DNA of 64,000 nt from Celoporthe dispersa (lineage: Eukaryota; Ascomycota; Sordariomycetes; Diaporthales; Cryphonectriaceae): the NCBI GenBank assembly GCA_016584495.1, contig WAID01000003.1, forward strand, positions 3,286,001 to 3,350,000, written 5' to 3'. Position numbers and translations under genes: made by a program. The notes below the pieces were generated by a model. It was given only the letters and a program-made list of their open reading frames with translations, did no database searches and was not told where the DNA came from. Shown piece after piece: positions 12,462-24,145 of the stretch (its first letter is position 1; every line of letters begins with the position of its first letter).

Positions 12462-13591
12462 ACACCATAGCCAGGTGACATCGGCCCTGTTACGTCCTGC
12501 ACAGGCGCGGGTGATAAGGTCGGCCGAGGTTAGGGCCAGCAGAGGCTGTCAGGTTGCTTGTCAAGCGCGGAGGCCGAAGCTCTCTCTCTCTCTCTCTCCA
12601 GGCTCAGCCGCCGTCTTGCGCTGGCCACGTCAGTCACTTGCTAGAGAATACTACCGTGGGGGGGGGGGGCTCGAGGGCTAATCATTACTTGCCCGCCGAT
12701 AAAACCAATCCAAGTCAGTGATACCCTCCCCCTCCCCCAGGGAATTAATTCCATCTGCTTCTTCCTCCTCCTCCTCCTCCTCCTCCCTTCAGCGCAGGAC
12801 CTGCACGTCACCCACCCCCATCAGCACTCTATTTCAATCATCTCCCTCCCTCTAAATTACACGGCCAAGATGACCACCCACCCGACGTATCAAGGTTTCC
12901 CTCCCCACATCCCACCTCCTCTCTTCCCGTCCCTCCCCCTCAACCCCTCCCGAGTGATTTCGGGCTGCAGCACTAGCCATACCATTGGGAGATTGTGTTT
13001 TCCCCCCCTAACGTTGGCACCTCATCATCCCGGATCCTACCCGCCCCCCCCTCCCCAAAAATCGACCTATCGACTGCGTGGACAGGGTCTCACCAGCTGG
13101 TCAGGGGAGGGGAGGGTGGTCAGACTGCTACGGCCTCCCGATTAGGAAATTTTAACAGAGGAGCGTTTGGGAGCGGGGGGCGATACAGCTTTCTGTGGCT
13201 TGCGTTAGATGAGCGATGCGTGCTTCATTCGTAATGCCACTGCGACAAGAAAAGGCCTGACCGCCTTTGATCTTCTTGTCCCCCCGCCGGGCATTGATGG
13301 CAGGTCGAGGGTCGAGAGGAGTGCGGCTTGCAGTTTCTCCCAGACATGATCTCGTCCTCTCTCTTTTTTTTTTTTTTTAAAATTTTTTTTAATTTTATTC
13401 TTTTCTTTTCTCGAGATGCTAGTATATGTGTGTACATGAATATATAATAATATGGATAGATCTCTTGCATGACCCTGATAATATATATATATATATATAA
13501 TAATAGAAAAAAAGAAGAACCAGCCAGCCGAGCATCTCGTATGTCGGCTGCGTTCGAGACCGGGCGCGCCGTTCCCCGTTCGTCCCCCCCT
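9857..13591. other. Long intergenic region, no gene seen
   Basis: About 3.7 kb between two minus-strand methyltransferase genes, so it holds the O-methyltransferase promoter and the LaeA-like gene's 3' flank. It is packed with low-complexity tracts: a 3-base CTG array (11115-11137), a G13 run near 11321, GT arrays near 11415 and 12350, A28 (12430-12457), CTC repeats near 12765 and a T/A-rich block at 13360-13500. Open frames here have repeat-derived composition only. Confidence 0.6.
12430..12457. repeat. A28 homopolymer
   Basis: The longest mononucleotide run noted in the window, preceded by further short A runs. A length estimate this long is unreliable in most assemblies. Confidence 0.9.
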
Positions 13592-15192
13592 TCAGTGCTC
13601 CGCCTTCTGGCCATATGTCACGTACATGGGCATGTACATGAGGCAGCTGTTGTCAAAGTAGGCCTTCCTCAGCTCGATCAGGAACACCTCGACCTCCTCC
13701 CTGGACCAGCCGCAGCCCCGGGTCAGGGGCCCCAGGGCGATGGCCTGTGCCCCCACGAGGAGGATGTGCCTCCAGTACTCGCCGACCACCTTCAGCTCTG
13801 GGTGCTTGGGCCAGGTGCCCAGCGGCACGTGGAAGATGCGCTCCTGCACGTTCACGAAGCCCGCGTCGCGCATCATGGCCGCGATCTTGCCGCCGGCCGC
13901 TGCCTGGAAGTCGACGCCGAGCCGGTTCAGGCCCTGGTGGATCAGTGCCCAGTACTGCGCGACGGGGTGGTCCGGGGCCATCGAGTTGTTGAGCGAGATG
14001 GGGTAGTGGTAGATCTCCTGCGACTCGATCCAGCCGCCGGGTCGGAGGTGGCTGTAGAGTTTTTGCCAAAAGAGAGCGAACCCGTCAGCGGGCGTGTCTG
14101 TTTACAACAACAACAACAACAGTAAGGGGGCAGAGGATCTCACACGCACTCTCTGGCTGTCCGGTACAGCTTGGGCCAGTCCTTGATGGCCATGACGGTG
14201 TGCCTGGTGTGTATATAGTCAAAATGGTCCAGCGGGTGGATCCACTGGCTCTCGGCGTCGTCCACCTCGAAGCGCACGTTGGCGGGCACCCAGTCCGGCT
14301 GTATGGGGCTCAGGTCGATGCCGAGGACGTTGGCCGAGGGGAACTGGTCGCCCATCTCCAGGGCCCAGATGCCCGTGCCCGTCCCGATGTCGAGGATGTT
14401 CTGCAGGTTCCCGTCGCGGATCGGGGCAAAGAACAGCTGGTCCTGGCACAGCATCTTGACGCACGCGTGCTTCATGTCCTCGCGGTCCTGCTCGGGCTCG
14501 TCGTTGGGGAAGTTGTACCTCCCCTCCCTGAACCTGTGGTAGCGCCGGCCGTTCTCGAACAGGTAGTCCCGTATGCTGCTGGACAGGGAGGTGGACGCGA
14601 AGCTGGCGCGGTCCGACTCGTACCCCGGGTCTGACTCCAGCTCCAGCTGCTCATGGTCGACGGCGATGGCGCCGGTTCCAGACTGGGTCAGGGCGTCAGG
14701 ATCCGCCTCGGGCGCCTGGTCCTGGTACCCGCCGCTGCCGCCGCCGCCGCCGCCGCCAGACGCACCGCCTGCGGCACAGGTGAGGTCTGCCGGTGCTGGT
14801 GCCTGTGGCGGGGCGGGCGAGCCGGCGACAGCCTCTGGGGCCACGGCGCGGTGCGTGGTACCTGTTGTTGTATCATGGCCTGATGCAGGGTGGACGGAGG
14901 GGGCAACAAGTCCGCTGTCCGCTGCCGAGGAGGACGGTGGTGGTCGTACTTGTGGTACGGGGCTGGAGGAGACAGCCTCCTGGCGCGGACCAGCCGCAGC
15001 CGGCGTGGGGACCTGGTCAGCACCGACAGAGGCCTGTGAGTGGCGGTCACCCGAGGAGGCGTGGGCACGAGCGGGTGGTGCGCGCCTAGGGACTGGTGGG
15101 AGCTCGTCCGGGTGGGCATCATGGACGCTGGCCTCGTCCTTGGCGGTGGAGGCGACCGAGATGGCCGAGTCGGTCTGGTGAAGAGGGTCCAT
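13592..15192 (-). CDS. LaeA-like SAM-dependent methyltransferase
   Basis: LaeA-type enzymes regulate secondary metabolism and development, but most family members have unknown targets. The N-terminal 190 or so residues are disordered, Ser/Pro/Ala-rich with a Gly run. The methyltransferase domain follows: SLSSSIRDYLFENGRRYH, a FPNDEPEQDRED element, motif I ILDIGTGTGIWALEMGD, then GIDLSPIQPDWVPANVRFEV and DDAESQW. The C-terminal exon starts HLRPGGWIESQEI. Two exons: 15192-14144 and 14051-13592, with intron 14052-14143 carrying a (CAA)n array. Together they give 502 residues with no frame break. The start at 15192 (MDPLHQTDS) is preferred; an open frame extends upstream to 15411, but that part is low-complexity. 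I would not call it LaeA itself, since these genomes hold many paralogues. Confidence 0.88.
14104..14121. repeat. (CAA)6 in the LaeA-like intron
   Basis: A trinucleotide array within intron 14052-14143. Confidence 0.85.
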
Positions 15193-16731
15193 GATGGGCT
15201 TCAGGCCGGGGTTCCCATGGGCGTATGCTCGCGACAAGGTAGATCTGAACGCTCCGGGTCCTATAAGATGATATGATATGAGGAGGGAGGAGGACGAGGA
15301 GGACGGGCAGCGAGCAGCTCTCCCAAGGTGCGCCCAGGCGTGGGCAGGGCGGCAGGGTGGGTTACTCCGGCTCAGGGACCTGCTGCTAGCCTTCTGCTCA
15401 GCTGCAGGCAAGAAGACATCGGGCTGTCGGGCGGTGGAGTGATGGCGTCTATGGCGTATCGCTGTGGTGGTGAACCAGCAGGACGGCAGCGGCTCTCCCT
15501 ACCGTGGGCACCTCCTCTGAACAGCTGTGTGCAGGGGCTGGCGTCGTCTGATGGAAGCTGGGCGGCCTATATAGGAAAGGCGAAGGAGGAAGGGAAAGAA
15601 GAGAGAAGATGAGGGGGGAGGGGCGGGGAGGAGGACCAGTTCTGAATATACAAGGGACCGCGAGACAGGAGGGAGGAAGAGAGGGAACAGAAGCACGGGA
15701 GGAAGACGAGGAGAGAAAGGACAAGAAAAGAGAAGAGGGCTGGCTTGGGAGGAGCAGGATGGCGAGAATAAAAAACGGTAATGCAGGGCAAGGTTTTAAG
15801 TCGAGGTCGCACCAAAAATAAGAGCCATGAGCGTGTGAGTGTGTGAGTGTGACGGCAGACGGGGCGCCGGGGGATGGAGGTGGGGGGGGTGGGAGGTGGT
15901 GTTGGTAGTGGATAGATCGGAAGGCAAAAAGGTACAAGCCGATCTGGGAGGGGAAAAGAAAATGATATGTCGAGGAGGAGAGAAAAGAAGAAAGAAAAAA
16001 AGGGACGAGGGAGGAGGTAGGAGACGGGGTGGGGCCGGGATAGCCACGGTAGGGGGGGGAAGAAAAAAAAGCCACGAGCAAATAGTGCACGGAACGGGGA
16101 CCCAAGACAGACCGGCACAGGGTCCGCTGAGACCTTCTGGAAGGGCGGCAGCCTGAGGAGAGGAGAAAAAGAAGGGGTGGGCAGGTAGAAAAGGAAAAGA
16201 AAAAAAAAAGAACAAAGCAGCACACGATGAAACCACGGCAAGGGTAAAATGTAACTACAGAAGGGCCATAAAACCGGTCACGGTCCAGAACCTGCACAAA
16301 TGCTATACGATCAGTTACCGTGCAGTAGTGCCCAGGAAAGAGAGGAAAAGAAACAAGACACGAAGAAATGAATGCACCTGGTGCTGCACACTCGCAACAT
16401 TGCCCTCACCGTCGCTGGCCCGGTACCAAAACACAGAGACGGCATGTGGGCGTGGGCTCGGGCAATAATGACAAATCTGATGGCAGAAAGAAAAGAAAGA
16501 ATACATAAGTAGCATACACAAGAAAGACGAGCTGAAGACGGGTCGCCCCGGACAAGAGTCCCACCCACCCACAGTCCACGACGTCACCGGGCAGATTTTA
16601 GATCTCACCTGCACCGGAGCTGTACACGGCACAACGTCTGCCCCCCCCCCCCCCACCAGGAGGGAAGGCAGACAAGGGAAAAAGCAAAAAAAAAAACCAA
16701 AAAAACCACAAAAAGCAGAGAGGAGGCGAAG
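15193..16731. other. Shared divergent promoter region between two methyltransferases
   Basis: 1.5 kb between the start codons of the LaeA-like gene (-) and the next methyltransferase (+). The + strand is strongly purine-rich from about 15590 to 16210 (A/G tracts), a marked strand asymmetry. No gene is supported. The minus-strand open frames here (15449-16297) are just the Pro/Ser/Phe-rich reading of the complementary pyrimidine tract. Confidence 0.55.
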
Positions 16732-17917
16732 ATGGCCAGGCACCCGAGCTGTGTGGGCTCGTCCGGCTTCGACCCCGCAGCCCTCGCCGCGGACCCAGAG
16801 GCCATCTCCCGCGCCGCCTCCCTCCTCCAGCAGGACGACTTCGCCGGCGCCATCAGGGCCTACTTCAGCCTCCCGGCCGGCGACACATACGCCTACCACG
16901 CCATCAGCACCGTCACCCTCCGCCAGGTCCAGCACATTGTCAGCCTCGGCGGCGCCAACGGCCTGCACGCCTGGTACGCCCCGCCCTCCTCCTCCTCCTC
17001 CTCTTCCTCTTCCTCCTCCGCGCCGCCCCCGGCCCCGCCCTCGAGACAGGACGTCGACGCCTACATCTCCGTCTTCCTCCCGGGCACCCTGACCTCGTCC
17101 GCCCTCAGGGCCCTCGCCGCCAACGCCAGGAGGGACAGCACCCGCGCCGGCGTCGCCGCCCACCTCGCCTCGAGGCGCTCCATCCACCCGGCCTGTCCCC
17201 ACCTCCACATCCCCAAGAGGAAGGGCCGCCGCCCGCGACACGCCGCCCAACCCCTCCTTCGACTTCTGGGCCTGGTCGTGCCGCAACCTCGAGTGGTGCG
17301 GGCCCTGCCCGGCCTCCGAGGCCCGCCCCCAGAGCCACCACCTGCTCCCCGTGCTGATGCACCACTTCGGCTGCGCCGTGCCCTCGTACGAGAGCCTCGA
17401 GATCCTGCGCCTCGTCGCCGCCGGCCGCACCGTCGCCGACATGGGCAGCGGGAACGGCTACTGGGCCTTCATGCTGCGCCAGCACGGCGTCGCCGTCGCG
17501 CCCGTCGACAGCGCGCAGAGCGCCTGGCGCGCCACCTGGGTGGGCGACACGGCCGTCGCGGACGGGGTGCGCTGGCTGGCCGGCCGCGGCGGCGGGGCGG
17601 ACCTCGTCCTGCTGATGGTCTACCCTGTCGTCGGCGGCGGCGCGGGCGGCGGTGTCGAGGGCGGCTTCACGAGGGACCTCATCGGCGCGTACCGGGGCGA
17701 CACCATCGCCGTCGTCGGCACCCAGAACCACAACGGCTACACCGGCTTTCGGGACCTCACCATGGACGAGTACATGGAGAGGGAGCAGCCCGCCTGGACC
17801 AGGCTCGTGCAGGTCCCCCTGCCTAGCTTTGCCGGCAAGGACGAGGCCTTGTTCGTCTACCAGAGGGGGGAGAGGGCGGCAGGGCTAGGAGGCTCCGTGC
17901 AGGACAGCACGGCATGA
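16732..17917 (+). CDS. SAM-dependent methyltransferase, substrate unknown
   Basis: The only recognisable core is motif I, TVADMGSGNGYWAFMLRQHG, in the C-terminal half. It is followed by an acidic/aromatic stretch (DLTMDEYMEREQPAW) and a terminal ALFVYQRGE strand, which fit a Rossmann methyltransferase. The N-terminal half is helical (residues 10-75), then a Ser/Pro-rich linker encoded by CTC repeats. FDFWAWSCRNLEWCGPC sits just before the SAM domain. A single extra base must be ignored in the GGG at about 17223 to join the two halves; the corrected length is 394 codons. The ATG at 16732 follows an A-rich leader. It appears to be a single exon. I do not recognise a named family. Confidence 0.75.
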
Positions 17918-18486
17918 AGGGAGGGAGGTGAGTGAGCCCGGTGGCCTGGCGACTCCCGCCTCCCCCTGACGCTTTGTGGCCACACACACACACACATGTT
18001 TGCCTGAGAGCCCGTGATGCCGTCTCTTCTTTGACCAGGGGAGAAGTATAAATAATATTTTTTTAAAATAAAATAGAAAAAAAAAGTAGTGGAAGTCGCC
18101 TGTTGAGTCCAAGGGCCAGACGATTAGCAGAGCCGGTGACCATTATTTAGCAAACACCTAGTGTTGTATTCTTTCTCTTCCATATTCTGTCTGTTTCTGT
18201 CTCTCTCTCTCTCGTTACGTGCCGTTGATATCATGACATCGTCAACGGGCTCTGCCACGCCCGCCCAGCCAAGGTGGCGAGCAGTAACAGTCTGCCTACT
18301 CTCACAAAGAGTGACAAGTGCGGTAGTAATGATTCATTATATACGATAGTAGCATCATTCGCTCCCCTCGTAAGCTCCACCTACTACCAATATCGGGACG
18401 GGACAGGGCCCGCGGCGGTCGTGGTCACATCCATCCAGGGGGTAAATATGATATATATCTCGCTGGGCACCCTCGCCTGCTGGCCC
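17918..18486. other. Intergenic region, no gene seen
   Basis: Convergent 3' flanks of the methyltransferase (+) and the LRR gene (-). Short CA and CT arrays only. Confidence 0.6.
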
Positions 18487-20142
18487 TTAGCCAGGTACCT
18501 CCGACCCCTCTCTCGGTGCCACCTTTAGTCCCCTCACCGGGCGCTCGACACAGCTCCACGAGCACGCCTGCCTGAGGAACGGCACCAGGCGCTCGGCCGA
18601 GTTCAGCGACAGCCGCCCCTGCAGCGGGTTGAGGTTTGCGCCCAGCCCCTCGGTGTACGGCGGGGGCGTGTAGAACCAGATCTCCCACCACTCCACCCAC
18701 TGCGCGGCCGCCCTGAGGACAGGCCGCCCGCAGACCGTACACCGTCTCTCGCCCGTCTCGTGCCTGAAGGTCGCGTCCTCCAGCAGGCCGGCCAGCCTGG
18801 GAAACCTCTTCTGGTCCAGGTACGCGCCCCAGCCGTCCGGGGGGTGTTCCGCACGCAGGTCTTCAGGGCGAGCTCCATGAGCGAGAACACCCTCGTGTCC
18901 TTGCGCCCGCCGCCTGGGCTCAGCTGCTTGCGGGGGAACGACGGGGCCGAGTCGGGGGGCTCTGTGGCCAGCTGGGTCGCGCCCTCGTCTATCCAAAAGT
19001 CTGAATACACCCTGCCCTGTGTGTCTGTGCACTGCATCGGCGTGCGCGCCCACAGGCGTGCATAGTAGCCACCGGCGTGGTCCGGCTTAAATAGCCACCG
19101 GTTGCCTCTGTCGTGCATGTGCGGGGGGTAGTCCAGGCTTGTCTCCCAGGGAGGAGGGGAGCCTGTAGCGAGCGGCTCATAGAAGGGATTCGGGTGGAGG
19201 GTCAGGCAGTCCAGCCGGCTGCGCGAGTCATAGATGAGCTCGAGAAGCTCAAAGGGCAGGTGCCGCATGCGGTTCTGCGCCACGTTCAGCTTCCGCAGGT
19301 TCTTGAGCCTGAGGATGGACGGCGAGAGCTCGGTCAGCTGGTTGCCGCGCAGGCTCAGGACGGTCAGGTGGTCCAGGTCGAAGACGGCCATGGGCAGCCT
19401 GGTCAGGTTGTTGTGGTAGAGGAACAGCTTGAGCTCGGGGGTCTCGGGCGAGAAGGGCACGTCTTTGCAGACGACGGGGATACGCTGGAACCCAGACAGG
19501 ACCGAGATGGCGTCGTCTGAGATCCGATCCAGCCCGAGAGCCCTGACAGCATGGCACGCGCGTCAGCAGGGCTCGAGAAAGAAGAAGAAAAAAAAACTGG
19601 TCATGCCGGGGGGGGGGGGAGGAGAAGCCTACGACAAGTCGAACCACTCGTTTCCATCTTCCATAAAGCGCAGGATCCTCCTCCAGGCCTCGGCCTCTGC
19701 GGGCGAGATGCCAGCAGCCTGGGAGGAGCGCGAGGGCCGGGAGACCTGAGAGAGCGAGAAGGGCGCGGCAGGGGGGAGGAACAGGGTCGCTCAGGATGTC
19801 ATCACAGGAGGACATGTCGTCGCTGCCCATAAAGACACCGCTGTCCAGCTGGCGCTGAAACGTGCGCTTCTGGGCAGCAGGGCCGGGGAGCTGATCACCA
19901 TCCTCGCGGTCTCCTACCGGACACTGCCTGTCCCAGGGGCCGACGTACTGCTTCTTGCGGCGGTCCTGGGTGTAGTTCTCGACGGCCGGGTCGTCGTCGC
20001 TGGAGAAGATGGCCAGCTCGCTCGAGTCTGAGAAGAGCTGGGAGGCTGTGCTTCGCTTTCTCTTGACCAGGGGCGGGAGCATCTGCGCGTCCTCGGCGCC
20101 GTAGGGAGGAAGCGTGGGCTCCTCGTCCTGGTCGTGCTCCAT
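18487..20142 (-). CDS. Leucine-rich-repeat protein of a conserved fungal family
   Basis: The N-terminal region is acidic and disordered with basic patches (LVKRKRSTAS), and a helical element EAEAWRRILRFMEDGNEWFD comes just before the intron. Then follow at least four leucine-rich repeats (LKLFLYHNNLTRLP, LTVLSLRGNQLTELS, LRKLNVAQNRMRHLP and flanking units). The C-terminal module has CTVCGRP, a WVEWWEIWF motif, NPLQGRLSLNSAERLVPFLR and a terminal CSW, which resembles the uncharacterised fungal LRR family as I recall it. Exons: 20142-19633 and 19542-18487 (GT-AG intron of 90 nt). Two breaks: an extra base in the G6 at 19771-19776 and a missing base in the G6 at 18839-18844. These cancel, giving 521 residues. 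The function is not known; LRRs imply protein binding. Confidence 0.8.
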
Positions 20143-22083
20143 GGCCGGGGACTGACTGTACGGTAGGGCCGTGTCGGCGAGCTTTGTATAGGAGTGGGAC
20201 TCAGATCACTCGACCCATAATGTCCCAGATCGATCTCAGACCCAGGAGAAGCGCGTCCTCTTCTACTGGAAGGGGGGCCCACAGTGTTTACTGGAACCCG
20301 GACGAGTAGGCAAGGCCGGCTATTGGAATCCCAAACACCGTATCAATTTCCTTATTTTTTTTGGGAGAAAAAAGGGAGGAAAAAAAAAAGAGGGGAAGGA
20401 AGAGGAAGAAGGAGAAGACAAATCCCGATAATAGAAATGATTGCTCTTTGATCCCAGGTGGATCTTGGAACGAACGAGAAGCAGGTGTGGTGGGATGGTG
20501 TGGAGTGAAGTGAAGGCCGGCACAGGTGAGATGGCTGGTGTCGCGTGAGAGCTCAGCTGTGAGGGGGGCGGGCGGTTGGAGACGCGTTCGACAGTACAAT
20601 GACACAGTGCTCCACAGTGCAGGACAGTGTAGTACAAGAAGAGCCTCACTGCCAAAATAGTCCGGGCTCCCTCTGCCGCTCGTAAATACGTACAAAGTTC
20701 GTTATGAAGATATTCTCTCCGTAGCAGAAGATGTGCTCCTGTTAGCCAGTATGCACAGCTAATTTTGGCGGCGATCCAGACCTTTTCGTAGCTCATCCGA
20801 CGACCGTCACTCTGATGTAAGTACACCCTTTCCCTTCTCCTCGTTCTTTGCTTCTTCTTCTTCTTCTTCTTCTTTTCCCTTCACAGGATCTAGCCAGGCA
20901 GCACGTGTCGCTGGTTGTAGCTAGTCAGAGAAGGGCCCCGTCTGTGTGCCCAAAACCAGCGAGAGGTGCCATGACTGTTTCTATCTAGGGCTGCTATGAT
21001 CAGGAGGAACACATCCTCGGGGAAGCAACCTCGGAAGGAGACTGGTGGATGCTTCGACTCCTGCAGTTCCCCGGCCGTCCTGGACCTGATACTCAATGTG
21101 TCCTCTTGTGCACTCGGAGACGGACCCCGTCCGGAGGTGCTGGGATGCCGCAGACCAATCGGTGGGCATGAGAGGAACCCGATCTCAATGTATCTAATCA
21201 GATGCTACTCCTCCTGGTTGTCTCAGCAGGGCTCCCAGAGGGATCAAGAAGAAGAAGAAGAAGAAGAAACAAATGTGCAGTCTCAAGAAGACCACAATCA
21301 TCAGAATATACTTATCGTCAGATATCATCTGCAACGACGATCAGTGATATCTCCGGCAAAATGCAGCTCCTCCCAGGATTGTTCGTCCCGAGGGGTCCTC
21401 GCTGCAACACCACGCGATGATCCCTATTGTACCTACCAGGTACCGCATAGCAGTCGCACCCAAAGGCCCCCCTTCTTTCGTCCTCCTCAGTGGCTGCCCC
21501 GCCTGTCCCTTATCTCTCTGGTAACCTTTTTCTTTTCGGTCTGTTCCCTCTCCGTCCTTCTCAGCCGACGTCATGCAGTGAGATGGATGTGCTATCCCCG
21601 GAAGCCACACTTTCCATCCCACCCCTGCTGCCTGTCTGCCGACATTGCATGCCGTCCCACTGCCGCTGACACCCTGAAGGAGGAATGACTGGGGGGCGGG
21701 GGGGCGAGAAGATGACCATGTCCGTGTATGCAGGCGTCGTGTGTGTGTGTGTGTGTGTGTGTGTACTATACTAGGAATGTGTACAATCAGGCGGCGCAGT
21801 TGAGGGGGACAGAGAGAGAGAGAGAGAGAGCCAAATCGCCGGCAGGACCCCCTCTCAGTGTATTTTGCCTATCTTGCGATGCTATATGTGACCGTTTCGA
21901 TGCTTTTTTGGAGGGGGAGGGGGCAAGTAACGTGCCACTTATCTAGGTGCACCCCTCCTAGCAAGTCCATGTACTTAATCGAGACATCTCTACCATTGGG
22001 AGAAAATTAAAAAGAGAAGAGAAAAGAAAGAGAGAAACACCGCCTGTGCCTTTCTCGCACTGCAGCCAAAGATCGCACCGAAT
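20143..22083. other. Divergent intergenic region, no gene seen
   Basis: Lies between the LRR gene (-) and the permease (+). It holds (TTC)n at 20850-20875, (GAA)n at 21247-21268, a GT array at 21738-21764 and a GA array near 21811. A 230-codon open frame at 20996-21688 has no recognisable domain, includes the GAA array as poly-Glu, and is not counted. Confidence 0.55.
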
Positions 22084-23983
22084 ATGGCCACAGACAAGGT
22101 GTCCCGCGACCAGGACGGTGCAACGACAGGCAAGACCCTCACCATGGATAAGGAGAAGCAGACCGTCGAGCACGATAAGGTGGATGCTGCGCTGGAGTTT
22201 TTAAACAATGATGGCAACACCACGGTGACAGAGGTGGACGAGAAGACCTTGGTCCGAAAGATCGACTGGCGGATCGTTCCGCTGATGTGTAAGCCTCTGT
22301 TTCGTCTTTTTGTCTTCTTTTTTTTTCTTTCTCTCTCTCTTCGCCCCCTTTCTTTCCATCCAGTCTTGTGATATACTTGAGAGACATGGTTACTGACTGA
22401 CGGTGCGCAGGGGCATGCTATAACCTGCAATACCTCGACAAGACGCTTGGTGAGATTCTTTGGAGGCGGCCTGTTCGTGACTGTAGCGCCTGGCTTACAT
22501 GGGATGATGTAGTGAATTACGCCAACGTGATGGGTCTCGAGGATGACACAGACAGTAATGCGCGCCGCCCAGAACTCGACTTCTCGCTGGCAGAGTTACT
22601 GATCATGACGACGTCCTAGTCTCCGCCGACCAGTTCTCCCAGCTTGCGTTGGTCTTCTATGTCACGTACCTGGTCTTCGAGCTGCCCACCGGGTACCTGA
22701 TGCAGCGGCTCCCCACAGCCAAGTACCTCGGCGCCAACGTCGCCCTCTGGGGGCTCATGACTGCCCTCGTGTCCACCGCCAAGAACTGGGCGGGCCTTGT
22801 GGTGCTGCGCGTGTTGCTGGGCTGCTTCGAGTCCGCCGTCGCCCCCGCCCTCATCCTCATCACTACGATGTGGTATAAGAGGGCCGAGCAGCCGCCTCGG
22901 GTTGGGTTCTGGTACGTCGGCACCGGCACGGGGAGCGTCATCGGGGCCATCTCGAGCTACGGGTTCCAGCACTACACCAGCAAGACCTTCACGTCGTGGC
23001 AGATCATGTTCCTCGTGTTTGGGCTGATCACCGTCGCCGTGGGCCTGCTGGTGATGCTGCTCGTGCCGGACAGCCCGATGAAGTGCAGGTTTCTGACGCA
23101 CGATGAGAAGATTTGGGCGATCGAGAGGTTGCGCGACAACAAGACAGGCATCGAGAACAAGCATTTCAAGCCGCACCAGGCGTGGGAGTGCTTCCGCGAT
23201 CCGCAGACGTGGCTCATCAGCCTCATCACCATCTCGTCCAACGTGCCAAACGGCGCCGTGAGCTCGTACCAGGCAACCATCATCAAGGGCTTCGGCTACA
23301 CATCGGAGCAGACGGCCCTGTTGTCGATCCCGTCGGGCGTCATCGCCATCATCTCGGTCCTCACCGCCACGGGCCTGGCAGGCCGCTACAACGTGCGCGG
23401 CTGGATCATCATCACGTGTTGTCTTATTGGCGGCGTCCTGGGCGGCTGTCTGCTGGCCTTCGCCCCGGACGGTAACAAGGGAGCCAAGCTGACCGGGAAC
23501 TACCTCACAAACGTTATCGGCTCCAGCCTGCCATTACTGTATTCGTATGCTGGCGCCAACTATGCAGGACATACCAAGAAGGTGACAATGAACGCAGTCC
23601 TTCTCATGTCTTTTTGTGGGTGCCCGTTTCTATCTCGTCCCCAGGCATGGCGCGGGGAGGCAGAGGCAGAGGCTGATTCGGGGATGCAGGTCTCGGCAAC
23701 ATCATCGGGCCCTTGACCTTCAGGGGCGCTGATGCGCCAGAGTACATCCCGGCCAAGATCAGCATTGTCGTGACAAGTGCCTTTGCATGTGTGGTGACTG
23801 CGATCCTCATGGTGTATTACGCCTGGGAGAACCGGAGGAGAGACCAGCTCGCCGTTCAGCACGAGGAGAACAGCGAGTTCCTTGACCTGACCGACAGGGA
23901 AAACTTGGAATTTCGGGTGAGTCGCCCTGCGTCCACAGGTCACTGCGCGTTGTTGACACATTCCTTGGCAGTACCGAGCATAG
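22084..23983 (+). CDS. MFS permease of the Dal5/allantoate (ACS) family
   Basis: A 12-helix plasma-membrane symporter. The family imports anionic organic solutes such as allantoate, nicotinate or pantothenate; the substrate is not predictable here. Visible features: N-terminal KIDWRIVPLM, then WACYNLQYLDKT and NYANVMGLEDD, ADQFSQLALVFYVTYLVFELP (TM2), LRVLLGCFESAVAP, the WYKRAEQPPRVGFWY loop, the PDSPMKCRFLTHDEK central loop, and GNIIGPLTFR late in the protein. Six exons: 22084-22288, 22411-22449, 22513-22554, 22620-23615, 23690-23916 and 23972-23983. All splice sites are in phase and total 506 residues with no frame break. The last exon is only 12 nt (YRA stop). The next gene is convergent, 162 bp away. 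Confidence 0.92.
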
Positions 23984-24145
23984 ATGGTGGTAGGGTTTGT
24001 GGGGAGACCCAATTCGACTGCGTGATGATGGGAGCTAGAAATCGCCGTGCGACCCGGGCTGTAGTCTCAGCTGATTCCAGGCAACCTGCCGTTCCAACAA
24101 TTGATGCGAGGGTGCGCTGGTACAAAGTGCACAGGCGCGCTGATC

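Noticed and set aside
15449..16297. 282-codon minus strand open frame
   Set aside because: Ser/Pro/Phe/Leu reading of a purine/pyrimidine-asymmetric promoter region.
20996..21688. 230-codon + strand open frame
   Set aside because: Contains a GAA microsatellite as poly-Glu, has no domain, and has no codon bias like neighbouring genes.
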